Of a DNA stretch of 46,805 nt, positions 25,066 to 34,811 are shown in pieces. Position 1 is the stretch's first letter. The number at the start of each line of letters is the position of its first letter. The notes under the pieces are model-generated. The model had not been told where the DNA came from and did not search any database. It saw nothing but the letters and a program-made list of their open reading frames with translations. Where the stretch lies: positions 1 through 46,805 of the forward strand of contig JAPPEU010000013.1 of the NCBI GenBank assembly GCA_028875245.1. Direction: 5' to 3'. This DNA comes from Chloroflexota bacterium (GTDB lineage: Bacteria; Chloroflexota; Anaerolineae; Aggregatilineales; Phototrophicaceae). Made by a program: the position numbers and the translations under genes.

Positions 25066-26637
25066 CTACTGGCCGTCTTGGGCGTCCGCAATTGGAGCGA
25101 CAAGGGCCTCGGCTACGTGGCGATTGCCGATTTCGTTGATGTGGACGCGATCAAAGAATATGCCATCGCTCACATCTCTGAAGAGCTCGGTCAAGAAGGT
25201 CATATCATCGGAACGCCCATCCGAAACAGCTTCGCGGATTATGCGCTCCACCTCGCGATACAAATCGATGAAGCCGGGTTGCGCTGACTCAACATCGTCC
25301 AGGATTCGCTGCTCGGCCGCGGTTCGCGCGCTTTTTGCGAACAGCGCCGGCTGCAAAACAAAGAGGACGCGCACATCATGTTCTATGGCGGCGGCGCGGA
25401 TCAAACGCTGATTCGCCAGCAGCCTGTCTGCGATGTCCCACGCTGTAGCGGCGCCACGCGTGATCAGGCTCCAATCATACTGGCTGATCTCCGCCTCAAA
25501 GGGCATGAGCACCGGCTGCCCGCTGCGCAAGAGCCTGCCCAACTCGACATCGTTCGCGCGCTGGTTTTCCCGCAAAGTCAAGCCCGCTCTGCCCTGCAAA
25601 TAGGCGGCGTAAACATCGTTGAAGCCGTGGTAGAAGACGGCGAGCTCGGGCGCATTATCCAAGGCCAATTGCGCTTGAAACAGGAGCAGATCCTGCCAAC
25701 TCACATAACCTGGCTGGGCGAAGTTTGATGCCTGAACGGGCATGTCTCGGCGCGAGAGTAGCGCTTCGACCTGCGCCGGAATCGTATATTCATCGCGCGC
25801 GCCGTAGCCCCACATTGTGGAGCCGCCAAAGAAGTAGATCCGTTCCGCGGCTGGGGCATCGGTATGGACGGGGCTGCGCCGCCGGCCGCCCTCATCCACG
25901 TTGATAAAATTGCCGTCAAAGGGCGCAACTGTCCAATAGCTGTAAGGCAGCCAACGCACACGAGTCGAGCTTTGTTCCGCCCAGAATGCTCCGGCGCTTG
26001 GCGCCTGCCCATCTTCAACAAATTGGAGCGGACGATAATCCAGGGCGCCGCGCAACCGCTCATATAAATCGGTGCTGCTTATCAAGCGGCTGTTCAAAAT
26101 GAATACAATCGCGAGCACCAGCAGCGCCACAATTGTGAAGCCGAGCAGAGCCAGCAGATCGCGTCCATTTTCTACTGTGCGGCGAACCGCCGGCCAATGA
26201 ATTGCGAGCATCAATGCAGCGAAAACGGCACTCCAGCAGACCAGCAAAAACCTGAACGGACTCGTGATTGACGGGGCAATATCGCGCAAGAGAATAAAAG
26301 TCAGGATGTTGAATTCGACCAAAGCCAGCAGCAGGAATAACGCCATTCGACCACTGCCGAAGACTAGCATAATTAATCCAGCCAGCTTTGCCTTCATCGT
26401 CTCACTGAAGCGAAATGCCCAAATGCCGCCCGCAAACGCGAGCGCCGTTGCCAGGCCGGCGCCAACGACGATGACCCTGCGCATCTGTTCGTAGGCTTGC
26501 GCCGGCGAAACGGGCGAGAACAGCAAGAGAAACCAGGCAATCAGCAAGGGCAGCCAGAGGGCAAGCGCAAACCTGACCAGGTTTCGCGAAAGCCTCGCCC
26601 CTGAATCGGAAGGCTGATTGGCGTCTTCGAAGCTCAC
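25066..26637 (-). CDS. Membrane-anchored SGNH-fold hydrolase or acyltransferase-like protein
   Basis: The 523-residue protein starts with about six membrane spans (residues 25-195), followed by an extracytoplasmic SGNH domain. The blocks are block I FFGGSTMWGYG (nucleophile Ser), NFAQPGYVSW (Gly), block III YHGFNDVY (Asn), and block V FDRVHINEIGNRH (Asp, His). Such proteins remove or transfer acetyl groups on surface glycans. The start is GTG at 26637, overlapping the methyltransferase stop by GTGA, so it is translationally coupled. It converges with the two-module GH117 gene (20-bp gap). The membrane half is unlike the usual acyltransferase-3 domain; its role is unclear. Confidence 0.82.
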   Translation of the reverse strand: MSFEDANQPSDSGARLSRNLVRFALALWLPLLIAWFLLLFSPVSPAQAYEQMRRVIVVGAGLATALAFAGGIWAFRFSETMKAKLAGLIMLVFGSGRMALFLLLALVEFNILTFILLRDIAPSITSPFRFLLVCWSAVFAALMLAIHWPAVRRTVENGRDLLALLGFTIVALLVLAIVFILNSRLISSTDLYERLRGALDYRPLQFVEDGQAPSAGAFWAEQSSTRVRWLPYSYWTVAPFDGNFINVDEGGRRRSPVHTDAPAAERIYFFGGSTMWGYGARDEYTIPAQVEALLSRRDMPVQASNFAQPGYVSWQDLLLFQAQLALDNAPELAVFYHGFNDVYAAYLQGRAGLTLRENQRANDVELGRLLRSGQPVLMPFEAEISQYDWSLITRGAATAWDIADRLLANQRLIRAAAIEHDVRVLFVLQPALFAKSARTAAEQRILDDVESAQPGFIDLYREVERIIREAVSDGRSDDMTFLTELFRDVSDGIFFDRVHINEIGNRHVAEALVAPIADAQDGQ

Positions 26638-27488
26638 GGCTTTAGCTCGGCCACCAGACTGAACATCAGCGGAATATTCTGCGGCAAATGGGCAGCCGCT
26701 GCAAAACGCAGGCCACCGATATCACGCATATCGGGGAATGGTTTGAAGAGGTTGCTATAGGCGTACTCCTGAAAATGCGTGAGGGTCAAACCCACATCAA
26801 TCAACGCGGTCACAATTTCCGCGACTCCCCACTTGTATTCGACGCCTGGAAAGGGATTATGAAAGTCGGTGATTCCCGGTTCAAGTGAATCGATCCCGGC
26901 CGCCGCGCCGGTCATTGCAACGTAGTCCCCAACGCCCGAGTCGTATTCATAGGCGACGCCGCCCATATAATCGTCGCTCAGCCGCCATGCCTCATCAAAC
27001 ATCATCAGTGCGGGATGGAAGTCGAGCAGTACAAATCTCCCGCCGGGCTTCAAGCAGCCGGCGATGCCTCGCCCCCAAGTCTGAATATCTGACAGCCAGC
27101 AGATTGCGCCGTAAGAGGAAAAGGCGGCATCAAAGAGCTGATCATGCTGGTCGAAAAAGTCGTAGATATCGGCGCGGATGAAACTCGCATCAATTCCGCT
27201 TTCGCGGGATAGCCTCCGGGCGAAGCGGATCGCCTCATCGCTGATATCCACGCCGGTCACGAGGGCGCCGAGATGTCGAGCGATGCTCAAACTGTCCTGG
27301 CCGCTGTTGCATTGCAAATGAATCAGCGTCTTGCCGGCGATATCGCCCAGCAGGCAGCGCTCCTCGGGGAATAACGTGCTGCCGCCGGCGCGGAAGAAGG
27401 CGGCTTGATCGCCCTTGTGGCTGTTATGCGCTTTGGTGCCTTCGTTCCAGGAGCGCCTGTTCAATTCATGATGCGCCTTGTTGGGCAT
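26634..27488 (-). CDS. Class I SAM-dependent methyltransferase
   Basis: This 284-residue cytoplasmic protein has the SAM-binding motif I LIHLQCNSGQDSLSIA (about 60-75; GxDS in place of GxGxG), an acidic motif VTGVDISDEAI and DIYDFF, followed by a typical LKPGGRFVLLDFHP strand. ATG 27488 is chosen for its GAGGTGGAG ribosome site; a frame to 27530 lacks one. Its substrate is unknown. Coupling to the SGNH gene suggests modification of a cell-surface metabolite or glycan, though this family also contains small-molecule methyltransferases. Confidence 0.85.
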   Translation of the reverse strand: MPNKAHHELNRRSWNEGTKAHNSHKGDQAAFFRAGGSTLFPEERCLLGDIAGKTLIHLQCNSGQDSLSIARHLGALVTGVDISDEAIRFARRLSRESGIDASFIRADIYDFFDQHDQLFDAAFSSYGAICWLSDIQTWGRGIAGCLKPGGRFVLLDFHPALMMFDEAWRLSDDYMGGVAYEYDSGVGDYVAMTGAAAGIDSLEPGITDFHNPFPGVEYKWGVAEIVTALIDVGLTLTHFQEYAYSNLFKPFPDMRDIGGLRFAAAAHLPQNIPLMFSLVAELKP

Positions 27489-27675
27489 CGCTCCACCTCG
27501 CAGCCAGGGTCCGCTTATGAACCAGGTCAATCATTACCGCTAGCTTGCCACAATGAGCGAGGCCGCTCAAGCGAGAGCCCGGTCAATTTGCGGTTTATCA
27601 TCGGCGAGCGCTCTCAAATCGTGACAGCGCGATATCTTGCGCGCCAATTTCGTCGCGTTTCGGCGGACGACTATC

Positions 27676-27704
27676 TTGCCCCCCACCGCGCTCAGGTCTA
27701 TAAT
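27676..27704 (+). promoter_or_regulatory. Promoter for the double-HTH gene
   Basis: TTGCCC (27676-27681), a 17-bp spacer and a perfect TATAAT (27699-27704) lie 28 bp upstream of the ATG at 27732. A second TATAAT occurs at 27715-27720. Confidence 0.6.
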
Positions 27705-27731
27705 CGGCAACACATATAATCGAGAGCTTAA

Positions 27732-28502
27732 ATGGACCGCGTTGACCTGACAGAAGCGGCGCTCGAAGCGCTGCAACCCCCGACTGTAACGAAGTCCAAA
27801 ACGCCAAACCACGACGACGCGCACAGCATTCGCGGCAAAATCCTCGGTGTTCTGCTTCGCATGTATCGATTGGAAGCCGAACGCAGCCTGGCTGACTGCG
27901 CGGCCATTCTGCAAGTCGAGCCGCAACTGGTCGAAGCCTGGGAATACGGCGATAAAGTGCCGTCCTTGCCGCAGCTGGAAGTCATCGCACACTACTTGAA
28001 TGGGCGCGCCAGCGACACAGAGGGCGGCGCCGGCAGCGTCGACGCGAGCGCGCAGAGGGAGTATCTGCGTCTCCGGCGGCGCCTCGTCGGCGGCATGCTG
28101 CGCGCGGCCCGCGAAACGGCTGGTCAAAGCGTTGAAGTCCTGAGCGCTGAAACCGGGCTGGAAGCGGAACTGCTCGAAAGTTACGAATTGGGCGAGGCGC
28201 GCATTCCCGTCGGCCAGTTGGCCAGGTTGGCGCAGGCCGTCAAGAAGGACTTGAGTTATTTCGCAGAGACAGCGGCATTTTCGCGCGATCCAGCGCCAAG
28301 CCCCGACATGAATCAATCGGAGAGCGACGACGATGCCGCCTGGCGCCAATTCACGGCCAACCGCGAGAACCGCGCCTTCATTCGTTTGGCGATGGCCTTC
28401 CAGCAAATAGAGCGCGATGACTTGCATCGCATTGCGGACGCGCTCTTCGCCATCATTAAAGCCCGCGGAGAATCCAACGGTTGGTCGGGCTCGCCCTCAT
28501 GA
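27732..28502 (+). CDS. Regulator-like protein with two XRE-type helix-turn-helix domains
   Basis: The 256-residue protein has two Cro/C1-like HTH regions: residues about 33-90 (SLADCAAILQVEPQLVEAWEYG) and about 108-168 (SVEVLSAETGLEAELLESYELGEARIP), each with the recognition-helix then E-x-G pattern. The C-terminal 60 residues (ending RIADALFAIIKAR) are helical with no known domain. Similar double-HTH proteins occur in Chloroflexota, but I cannot assign a target. It lies 10 bp upstream of the glycosyltransferase gene at 28513 and probably shares its transcript, so it may sense or control envelope assembly (inference). Confidence 0.8.
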   Translation: MDRVDLTEAALEALQPPTVTKSKTPNHDDAHSIRGKILGVLLRMYRLEAERSLADCAAILQVEPQLVEAWEYGDKVPSLPQLEVIAHYLNGRASDTEGGAGSVDASAQREYLRLRRRLVGGMLRAARETAGQSVEVLSAETGLEAELLESYELGEARIPVGQLARLAQAVKKDLSYFAETAAFSRDPAPSPDMNQSESDDDAAWRQFTANRENRAFIRLAMAFQQIERDDLHRIADALFAIIKARGESNGWSGSPS

Positions 28503-28512
28503 TTCGATTGCA

Positions 28513-30915
28513 ATGACCAACACCCCGGACCGAATCCAGCGCATTCGAGTGTTTCTCCTTTTGGTCGCCTTTGCGGCCGGCGTTTACATGCTCACTTACC
28601 GAGCCGCGATCCAATCGGGCGATACGCGGCGCGCGCTCGACGCTGTCACCAGCAGCGTGCGTTACGGCGACTGGCTGATGGACGAAACGAATTGGATTAA
28701 ACTTCCCTTTCGCATCCGCGCGTCGGCCGCCCTCCCCCTGGGCGAATATCGCGTGCAGGAGCGGCTCAATATCCTGCTGGCTGGCCCCCTGCTGCGCATC
28801 GCCGACGCCCTGCCCCGTCTTGGCAATATTCACACGGTCTGGCTTTTCAATGTCATCGTCTCCTCTCTCAATGTCGGCCTGGTCTATTTGATCCTGCGCG
28901 CGATGTCCTATGCCGATGCGGTCGCTGTCGCCGTGGCGGTTGGCGCCGGAATCGGCACAAACTTCTGGGCATACAGTCAAACATTTTTTCGCGAGCCCCT
29001 GACCGCTTTTTTCCTGCTGGCTTCGCTGCTCGCTTTGCAACTGGGTCAGGGAAAGAGCGCCGCCGGCCGCGCCGCCAGCCTGGCTGTTGCCGCCATCGCG
29101 ATGCTGCTCGCCTATCAAACCAAGTACTCGGCGGTCTTCGCTCTGCCCGCGATCGCAGTCTACGCGTTGCCGCCCTGGCGTCCTGGAAACGCTCGAAGCT
29201 TGCGCGCCGCTGTTCACGCCCTGCTTGCATTGCTGCTGCTCGGCCTATGCTTCCTGATGCTGGTTGAGCCGCTTCCGGCAGCGCTGCAGGATTTCTTGCG
29301 CGGTCTCGGCTTCAGTGCAGACTTCCTCGGCACTGCCCTGCGCGCTTACATTTTGAGTCCGGGAGCGAGCATTTGGGCGACATCGCCTTTGACGCTCCTC
29401 GCCATTCCTGGCTGCGTCATGCTATGGCGCGGCGGGCGCAAGCGCTTTGCGCTCTCTGTTCTGCTGTTTTGCGTCGGCTACGTTCTGGGGCACGCGCTGC
29501 TGGCGGGCGCGCACTGGTTCGGCGGGCTCAGTTGGCCGCCGCGCTTTTTGCTGCCCTGCATCCCCGTGCTGATGCTGGCGACGGCGCCGATCGCCCAGGC
29601 GATGCTGCATGACCGTGGACGGCGACTGCGCTTGCTCTGGGTCGCGCTGCTCTGTTACGGCCTCTGGATTCAATTCATCGGCGTTTCCCTGAGCTTGAGC
29701 CGCTACGGAGAGTCTTTGCCGCCCGAGTCCAATGGATTGTCGGAATGGGCGCCAGCCTTGACGCAGCCCCGTTATTTCAGATGGTTCGTCTTGCCGGGGC
29801 GCTGGGGAGAAGTGGGATTCGAGTTTCTCTGGACGCGCGCCAACCTGCCGATCTGGGGCATTAGCTTCGCCGCTTATACCGCGCTTGTGGCCGCCGCCCT
29901 GCTGAACAATTTGCGCGGGCCGGGTGGCCGCTGGCGAGATCTGTCACCCATCCTCGCCCTGCTCTGCCTGCCGCTTATCCTGCTTAATTTGCAATCGGCT
30001 TATGAAAAGGATCCGCTAACCCAATCTAGCCAGCGGGCGCTGCACCAAGCGCTTGACTTCCTCGCCGGCAACGCCCGCCCCGACGATGTCCTTCTGCTGC
30101 CAGGGGGGGACTATGGCAACTTCATTCTGAACCACATGGATTCCACCAGGCCGCGCGCGATCATCCTTGAACGGCCACTGGCGCAAGCCCCAAGCGACAG
30201 GCAGCCGGCCGCCATCATTTCCCAGAATCCCAACGACTGGTTTGACGTCCAAAGCTTCCGCATCCTGCAGCAGCTCGCCGGGCAGCTCGACCGCCTGTGG
30301 GTGCTGGCCGAGACCAGTCCCTTCATGCGCTGGAGCTTCCGCCCGCTTGAGCGCTATCTGGCGCAGCACTATTACCCGCTGCGCGAAGTACAGCTGGCCG
30401 AAGCCGACCCAACCGTGCGATTGCTCGAATACAGCACGCGCAGCCCGGCGCCCGACCCATTTGCCTATTATGCCGGCGACATCGCGACAGATTTGCGCTA
30501 CGGCGAAAATATTCAGCTGCAAGGTCTTGTATTGCCGAACGGCTTTCGCTACCGCGCCGGCGAAGCCATCGAACTGTCGCTGCTGTGGCAAGCGGACGCC
30601 GCCCCGGCGCAGGATTATACGATCGCCTGGTTTATCGTCGACAGCAGCGCCGAGCAACCGGTCCTTCAGGGGCGGGACGCGGGACCGCAAGACGGCTTCG
30701 CCCCGACATCGTCCTGGAAGCCCGGCTGGCCCGTGTGGGACAATCGCGCGCTTCGTTTGCCGGTGAACATGCGGCCGGGCGAATATAAGATCTGGCTGCT
30801 CATGTACCGGTACGATAGCGGCAGCGGCCAAATTGCCAGGCTGCCGGTGAGCGGCGCGCTAGTGGCGGAAGACGCCACAGTCGGCGTGCTGCCGATAACG
30901 ATCGCAGTCGATTGA
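28513..30915 (+). CDS. GT-C type integral membrane glycosyltransferase-like protein with C-terminal beta domain
   Basis: This 800-residue protein has around 12 hydrophobic spans up to residue about 500 (for example IRVFLLLVAFAAGVYMLTY at the N-terminus). An extracytoplasmic part and a beta-sandwich domain follow (about 640-800; RYRAGEAIELSLLWQA). This layout fits polyprenyl-phosphate-sugar-using GT39/GT83-like enzymes that glycosylate proteins or lipids outside the membrane. A clear catalytic acidic pair is not obvious, so activity is assumed. The ATG at 28513 is chosen because upstream codons overlap the HTH gene. It stands 10 bp after the double-HTH gene and ends 115 bp before the ABC exporter pair. 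Confidence 0.75.
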   Translation: MTNTPDRIQRIRVFLLLVAFAAGVYMLTYRAAIQSGDTRRALDAVTSSVRYGDWLMDETNWIKLPFRIRASAALPLGEYRVQERLNILLAGPLLRIADALPRLGNIHTVWLFNVIVSSLNVGLVYLILRAMSYADAVAVAVAVGAGIGTNFWAYSQTFFREPLTAFFLLASLLALQLGQGKSAAGRAASLAVAAIAMLLAYQTKYSAVFALPAIAVYALPPWRPGNARSLRAAVHALLALLLLGLCFLMLVEPLPAALQDFLRGLGFSADFLGTALRAYILSPGASIWATSPLTLLAIPGCVMLWRGGRKRFALSVLLFCVGYVLGHALLAGAHWFGGLSWPPRFLLPCIPVLMLATAPIAQAMLHDRGRRLRLLWVALLCYGLWIQFIGVSLSLSRYGESLPPESNGLSEWAPALTQPRYFRWFVLPGRWGEVGFEFLWTRANLPIWGISFAAYTALVAAALLNNLRGPGGRWRDLSPILALLCLPLILLNLQSAYEKDPLTQSSQRALHQALDFLAGNARPDDVLLLPGGDYGNFILNHMDSTRPRAIILERPLAQAPSDRQPAAIISQNPNDWFDVQSFRILQQLAGQLDRLWVLAETSPFMRWSFRPLERYLAQHYYPLREVQLAEADPTVRLLEYSTRSPAPDPFAYYAGDIATDLRYGENIQLQGLVLPNGFRYRAGEAIELSLLWQADAAPAQDYTIAWFIVDSSAEQPVLQGRDAGPQDGFAPTSSWKPGWPVWDNRALRLPVNMRPGEYKIWLLMYRYDSGSGQIARLPVSGALVAEDATVGVLPITIAVD

Positions 30916-31030
30916 CATGAAGCCGGATCCGAACAGTCCTCGCCTGCCATCAAGGCGCAATTGTCCATTCTGAAAATGATGCCCGTCATATAGACTCGGC
31001 GCACTCGATCCCGCCCGCTGTGGAGCAGCC

Positions 31031-32824
31031 ATGACTGCCGAATTCAACGTCAAATCGCCAATCAAGAGCAACCGCAGCAGTCCTTTTCGCTTCATTCTTT
31101 CACACGCGCTGCGCCACCCGATCGCGGCAATGCTTCTGTTGGCGGGCGCCTTCAGCAACGCCTTTCTGGCCGGCGTCGTCCCGGGCGCCTTGGGCGATGC
31201 CTTCAGCGCGATTCTGCTCTCGAATAAGGAGACGCTTCCGCTCGTGCTCAACAGTGTGCTGCTCATCCTTGCCTCACAGACGCTGCGGTCTTGCTTGCAG
31301 TTCATGCGCAATTTCTCGGCCGAGGTCTTCGCCCAGCGTTTCGAGCGCGATATTCGCGATGAACTTTACGCGAGCTTGCTGGGCAAGAGCATGAATTTTC
31401 ATGACCGGCAGCCGGTTGGCGAGACGATGGCGCGCGTCACCAACGACGTCCGTGAAATGAATTTTATGATGAATCCAGGCGTGAACCTGATAACCGGCGC
31501 CAATATGTTTCTAATCATGCCGGCGATTTACGCGCCGGGGATTCTGCCCGAGCTCATTGCCGTGCCCCTGCTTTTCATCATCGCGCATCTCTGCGTACAG
31601 GTTTATTTCATCGCGCGGCTTCACCCGATCGCGCGGGACGTGCGCGCCAGCTTCGGCCGCATGAACGCCAAGCTGGCGGAATCCCTCGATGGCCTGGAGG
31701 TGGTCAAGGGCGCGGCGCAAGAGCAAGGCGAGATACATCAATTCAACAGCTTGGCCGATATGGTGCGCGATCGGTTTATCGAACAGGGTGAATTTGAAGC
31801 GCGTTATCTGTCGGTGCTGCTCTTTGGTTTGACTGTGGTCGGCGCCCTCCTCCACGCAGGCGGTCTTTACAATGACGGGGCGATCTCCGAGGGCGATGTC
31901 ATCGCCTTTCTCGGGCTCATCAGTCTCTTCCAATTTCCGGTGTTCATCTCGCTGTTCACATCGTCCCGCCTGGCCTCAGGTTACGCCAGCGCGGCGCGGA
32001 TTCTCGACCTGCTGGTAACGACGACCAGGCTCGACCAAAACAGGGACGGATACAGCGGCGACATCCAGGGGCTGATCGAATTCGAAAATGTCTCCTTTGG
32101 CTACAGCGCCGATGAGACTGTCTTGAGCGACATCTCGTTTCGCGTAAAGCCGGGGAGCACCGTCGCCATTGTCGGGCAGACCGGCTCAGGCAAAACCACA
32201 CTGAGCAAACTGGTCAACCGCATCTACGATGTCGATAGCGGACGCATCACGGTGGACGGCGTCGATGTGCGCGATTGGAACCTGCAGGCGCTCCGTTCGC
32301 AGATCAGCATCATCGAGCAGGATGTCTTTCTCTTCAGCCGCAGCGTGGCGGAGAATATCGCCTTCGGCCGGGACGCCCTTGATATGGACAGCATCGTCGA
32401 GTCGGCCAAAGCGGCGCAGGCGCATGAATTCATCTCCGCCTTTCCCGCCGCCTATGAGACCATCATCGGGCAGCGCGGCATGACTTTAAGCGGCGGGCAG
32501 CGGCAGCGGCTGGCGCTCGCGCGCGCCTTCCAAACGGATCCGCAGATCCTCATCCTCGACGACAGCACCAGCGCCATCGACAGCGCGACCGAAGACAAAA
32601 TTCAACGGGCGATATGGTCGGCGGCGAGCGGGCGCACCACCTTGCTGATTACGCATCGCCTGTCGCAAATTCGCTGGGCTGATCATATTGTCGTATTGCG
32701 CAAGGGGCGGGTGGTGGCCCAGGGCAGGCATGAAGAATTGCTGCGCTCATCCGAGTCCTACCGGCATATTTTCGACCGTTATTCTTCGCCGGACGCGCCC
32801 GCCCGGCCTGGGGAAGGAGTTTAA
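31031..32824 (+). CDS. ABC exporter half-transporter, subunit with degenerate catalytic site
   Basis: The 597-residue protein has six membrane spans (1-320) fused to an ATPase domain. Walker A is GQTGSGKTT near 380, and the signature LSGGQRQR near 488 is canonical. Walker B is ILILDDSTSAID near 505, where the catalytic Glu is Asp, and the H-loop is LITHRL. Such a Glu-to-Asp change marks one half of heterodimeric exporters. GGAG lies 5 bp before the ATG. The partner gene follows after 1 bp, with its ribosome site inside this gene. Being between GT-C genes, the pair may export a lipid-linked or glycolipid compound, although multidrug-type function is equally compatible. Confidence 0.92.
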   Translation: MTAEFNVKSPIKSNRSSPFRFILSHALRHPIAAMLLLAGAFSNAFLAGVVPGALGDAFSAILLSNKETLPLVLNSVLLILASQTLRSCLQFMRNFSAEVFAQRFERDIRDELYASLLGKSMNFHDRQPVGETMARVTNDVREMNFMMNPGVNLITGANMFLIMPAIYAPGILPELIAVPLLFIIAHLCVQVYFIARLHPIARDVRASFGRMNAKLAESLDGLEVVKGAAQEQGEIHQFNSLADMVRDRFIEQGEFEARYLSVLLFGLTVVGALLHAGGLYNDGAISEGDVIAFLGLISLFQFPVFISLFTSSRLASGYASAARILDLLVTTTRLDQNRDGYSGDIQGLIEFENVSFGYSADETVLSDISFRVKPGSTVAIVGQTGSGKTTLSKLVNRIYDVDSGRITVDGVDVRDWNLQALRSQISIIEQDVFLFSRSVAENIAFGRDALDMDSIVESAKAAQAHEFISAFPAAYETIIGQRGMTLSGGQRQRLALARAFQTDPQILILDDSTSAIDSATEDKIQRAIWSAASGRTTLLITHRLSQIRWADHIVVLRKGRVVAQGRHEELLRSSESYRHIFDRYSSPDAPARPGEGV

Positions 32825-32825
32825 C

Positions 32826-34646
32826 ATGGCGGCTGTCTTCGGCGGGCTTCAGAGCGATGCCTACGACCGGCAATACGGCGACGCTTATCTATTCAGGCGC
32901 ATTGCGGATTATCTGGCGGCTCACAAGCGGCTGGTCATATTGGGCTTGCTCGGTTTCCTGGTCGTCGGGCTGGCGCGCGCCATTCGTCCCGTGTTCATCA
33001 GCGCCGCTGTGGATGATCTGGTGGCGGGCGGCGATCTGCTCAGTTTTATCCTCATGGCGCTGACCTTCGTCGCCGCATCGGAATACGTCTGCAACTACGG
33101 AAGGCGCCGCTTCACCGTCGTCGTGATCGGCAGAATCGTCGCCCAGATGCGCAAGGATTGCTTCGAAGCCGCCATTGAACGCGATCTCGCCTTTTATGAC
33201 CGGCACAAATCGGGCGCGGTCATCAGCCGCATCACAAGCGATACGCAAGAGTTCGGCGATGTGGTATTGCTGGGCAGCGAAATCATATCGCAGTTTCTCT
33301 CCGTGCTGATTCTTTTCGCCGCGCTGCTGAGCTATTCAGTCGAGCTCACCATCGTGCTCCTGCTTACGATGCCGCTGGTGATGGCTGCCGCGCTTATATT
33401 CCGCTATGTGGCGCGTATCGCCACCCGCCAGAGCGCGCGCGCAATGGCCGTCGTCAACGACAATATCCAGGAGAGCGTCACCGGCATCAGCGTCGCCAAG
33501 AACTTCCGCCAGGAAGAAATGATCTATGGAGAATTCTCGGCAGTAAACGTACTGAGTTACCGGATCAATCTGCGCCGCGGCTTCCTGTTGTCTCTCGTGT
33601 TTCCCGTCATGACGCTGCTCGGCGCGGTTGCCTTGTCGATTGTCGCCTGGGTCGGCGCGCAATCCGTCCTCGCGGGCGCCTTAAGCGCCGCCGCCTGGTA
33701 TCTTTTCATCCAAAGCGTTGATCGATTTTGGTTTCCCTTTATGAATCTCGCCTCGTTCTGGAGCCAGTTTCAGCAAGGCATGAGCGCGGCTGAACGAATC
33801 TTCGCCCTGATTGACGCCGAAAACACAGTCCGACAAAGCGACAGCCGCATGGCGACGGACCTGGCGGGGAGGATTCAATTCGAGCGCGTCAACTTTGAAT
33901 ACGAACGCGGAGAAGCTGTATTGCGAGATTTCAACCTGGATATCAAGCCGGGCGAAAACGTCGCCTTCGTCGGACATACAGGCGCCGGAAAGAGCACGAT
34001 TGCCAAGTTGATCACGCGGTACTACGAGTTTCAGCATGGGACGATTCGCATCGACGGCGTCGATGTTCGCGAATTCGACCTGAAGAGTTTCCGGTCGCGG
34101 CTGGGGATTGTATCGCAGCAGCCCTTTCTATTCAGCGGCACGGTTCTCGAGAATGTCCGTTATGGCAATCCGCGGGCCTCTCTCGACGAAATCAATGACG
34201 TCGCCATGAGTATTGGCAACGGAGAATGGCTCGAGAGCTTGCCCGATGGCCTGAATACAGCCGTCGGCGAACGCGGCGCCCGCCTCAGCCTGGGGCAGCG
34301 TCAATTGGTCAGCTTGCTGCGGGTCATGATGCAGAAGCCCTCCATCTTCATCCTGGATGAAGCCACCGCCAGCATTGACCCCTTCACCGAGGCGCAGATT
34401 CAAGATGCCATCGAGCTGATCCTGGCCCGCTCCACCTCAATACTCATCGCGCACCGACTGAGCACGGTCCGCAGCGCCGACCGCATCATCGTCCTGCGCG
34501 ATGGCGCGATAATCGAAGTGGGCAATCACGAAAAGCTGATGCGTGATGGCGGCCACTACGCGGAACTCTACAACACTTATTTTCGTCATCAGTCGATGGA
34601 TTATGTTGAGCATGCCCGCGACATGTTCGCCGCTGGCGCGGGTTAG
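32826..34646 (+). CDS. ABC exporter half-transporter, subunit with intact catalytic Glu and altered signature
   Basis: This 606-residue partner has six membrane spans (1-325) and an ATPase domain. Walker A is GHTGAGKST near 382, the signature LSLGQRQL (second Gly lost), Walker B IFILDEATASID near 508 with the catalytic Glu, and H-loop LIAHRLSTV. Together with the upstream subunit this gives one consensus site (this Walker A/B with the partner's LSGGQ) and one degenerate site, as in TM287/288-like heterodimers. ATG 32826 has GGAG 6 bp upstream; the longer frame to 32688 overlaps the first subunit and is rejected. The N-terminal 30 residues (SDAYDRQYGDAYLFRRI) are cytoplasmic. Confidence 0.92.
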   Translation: MAAVFGGLQSDAYDRQYGDAYLFRRIADYLAAHKRLVILGLLGFLVVGLARAIRPVFISAAVDDLVAGGDLLSFILMALTFVAASEYVCNYGRRRFTVVVIGRIVAQMRKDCFEAAIERDLAFYDRHKSGAVISRITSDTQEFGDVVLLGSEIISQFLSVLILFAALLSYSVELTIVLLLTMPLVMAAALIFRYVARIATRQSARAMAVVNDNIQESVTGISVAKNFRQEEMIYGEFSAVNVLSYRINLRRGFLLSLVFPVMTLLGAVALSIVAWVGAQSVLAGALSAAAWYLFIQSVDRFWFPFMNLASFWSQFQQGMSAAERIFALIDAENTVRQSDSRMATDLAGRIQFERVNFEYERGEAVLRDFNLDIKPGENVAFVGHTGAGKSTIAKLITRYYEFQHGTIRIDGVDVREFDLKSFRSRLGIVSQQPFLFSGTVLENVRYGNPRASLDEINDVAMSIGNGEWLESLPDGLNTAVGERGARLSLGQRQLVSLLRVMMQKPSIFILDEATASIDPFTEAQIQDAIELILARSTSILIAHRLSTVRSADRIIVLRDGAIIEVGNHEKLMRDGGHYAELYNTYFRHQSMDYVEHARDMFAAGAG

Positions 34647-34811
34647 GCGCGCAGGCTATGCCCTTCCAGGCCGCGCTCGGGCCGTTCATTTATGCTGCCG
34701 CGCAGGCCTGGAGATATTGCAGAGAAACTTGCAGCCGACGGAATAGCATTATACTGTTTGTATGCACCTGACAGATGCAAGGCACTTTGTCAATAACATT
34801 GAAGCGCAGTC

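Noticed and set aside
27715..27720. Second TATAAT before the double-HTH gene
   Set aside because: Only 11 bp from the ATG and no -35 at the right distance; the pair at 27676-27704 is better.
30016..30831. 271-residue minus-strand frame in the GT-C gene
   Set aside because: Shadow frame; the plus-strand product continues a normal beta domain here.
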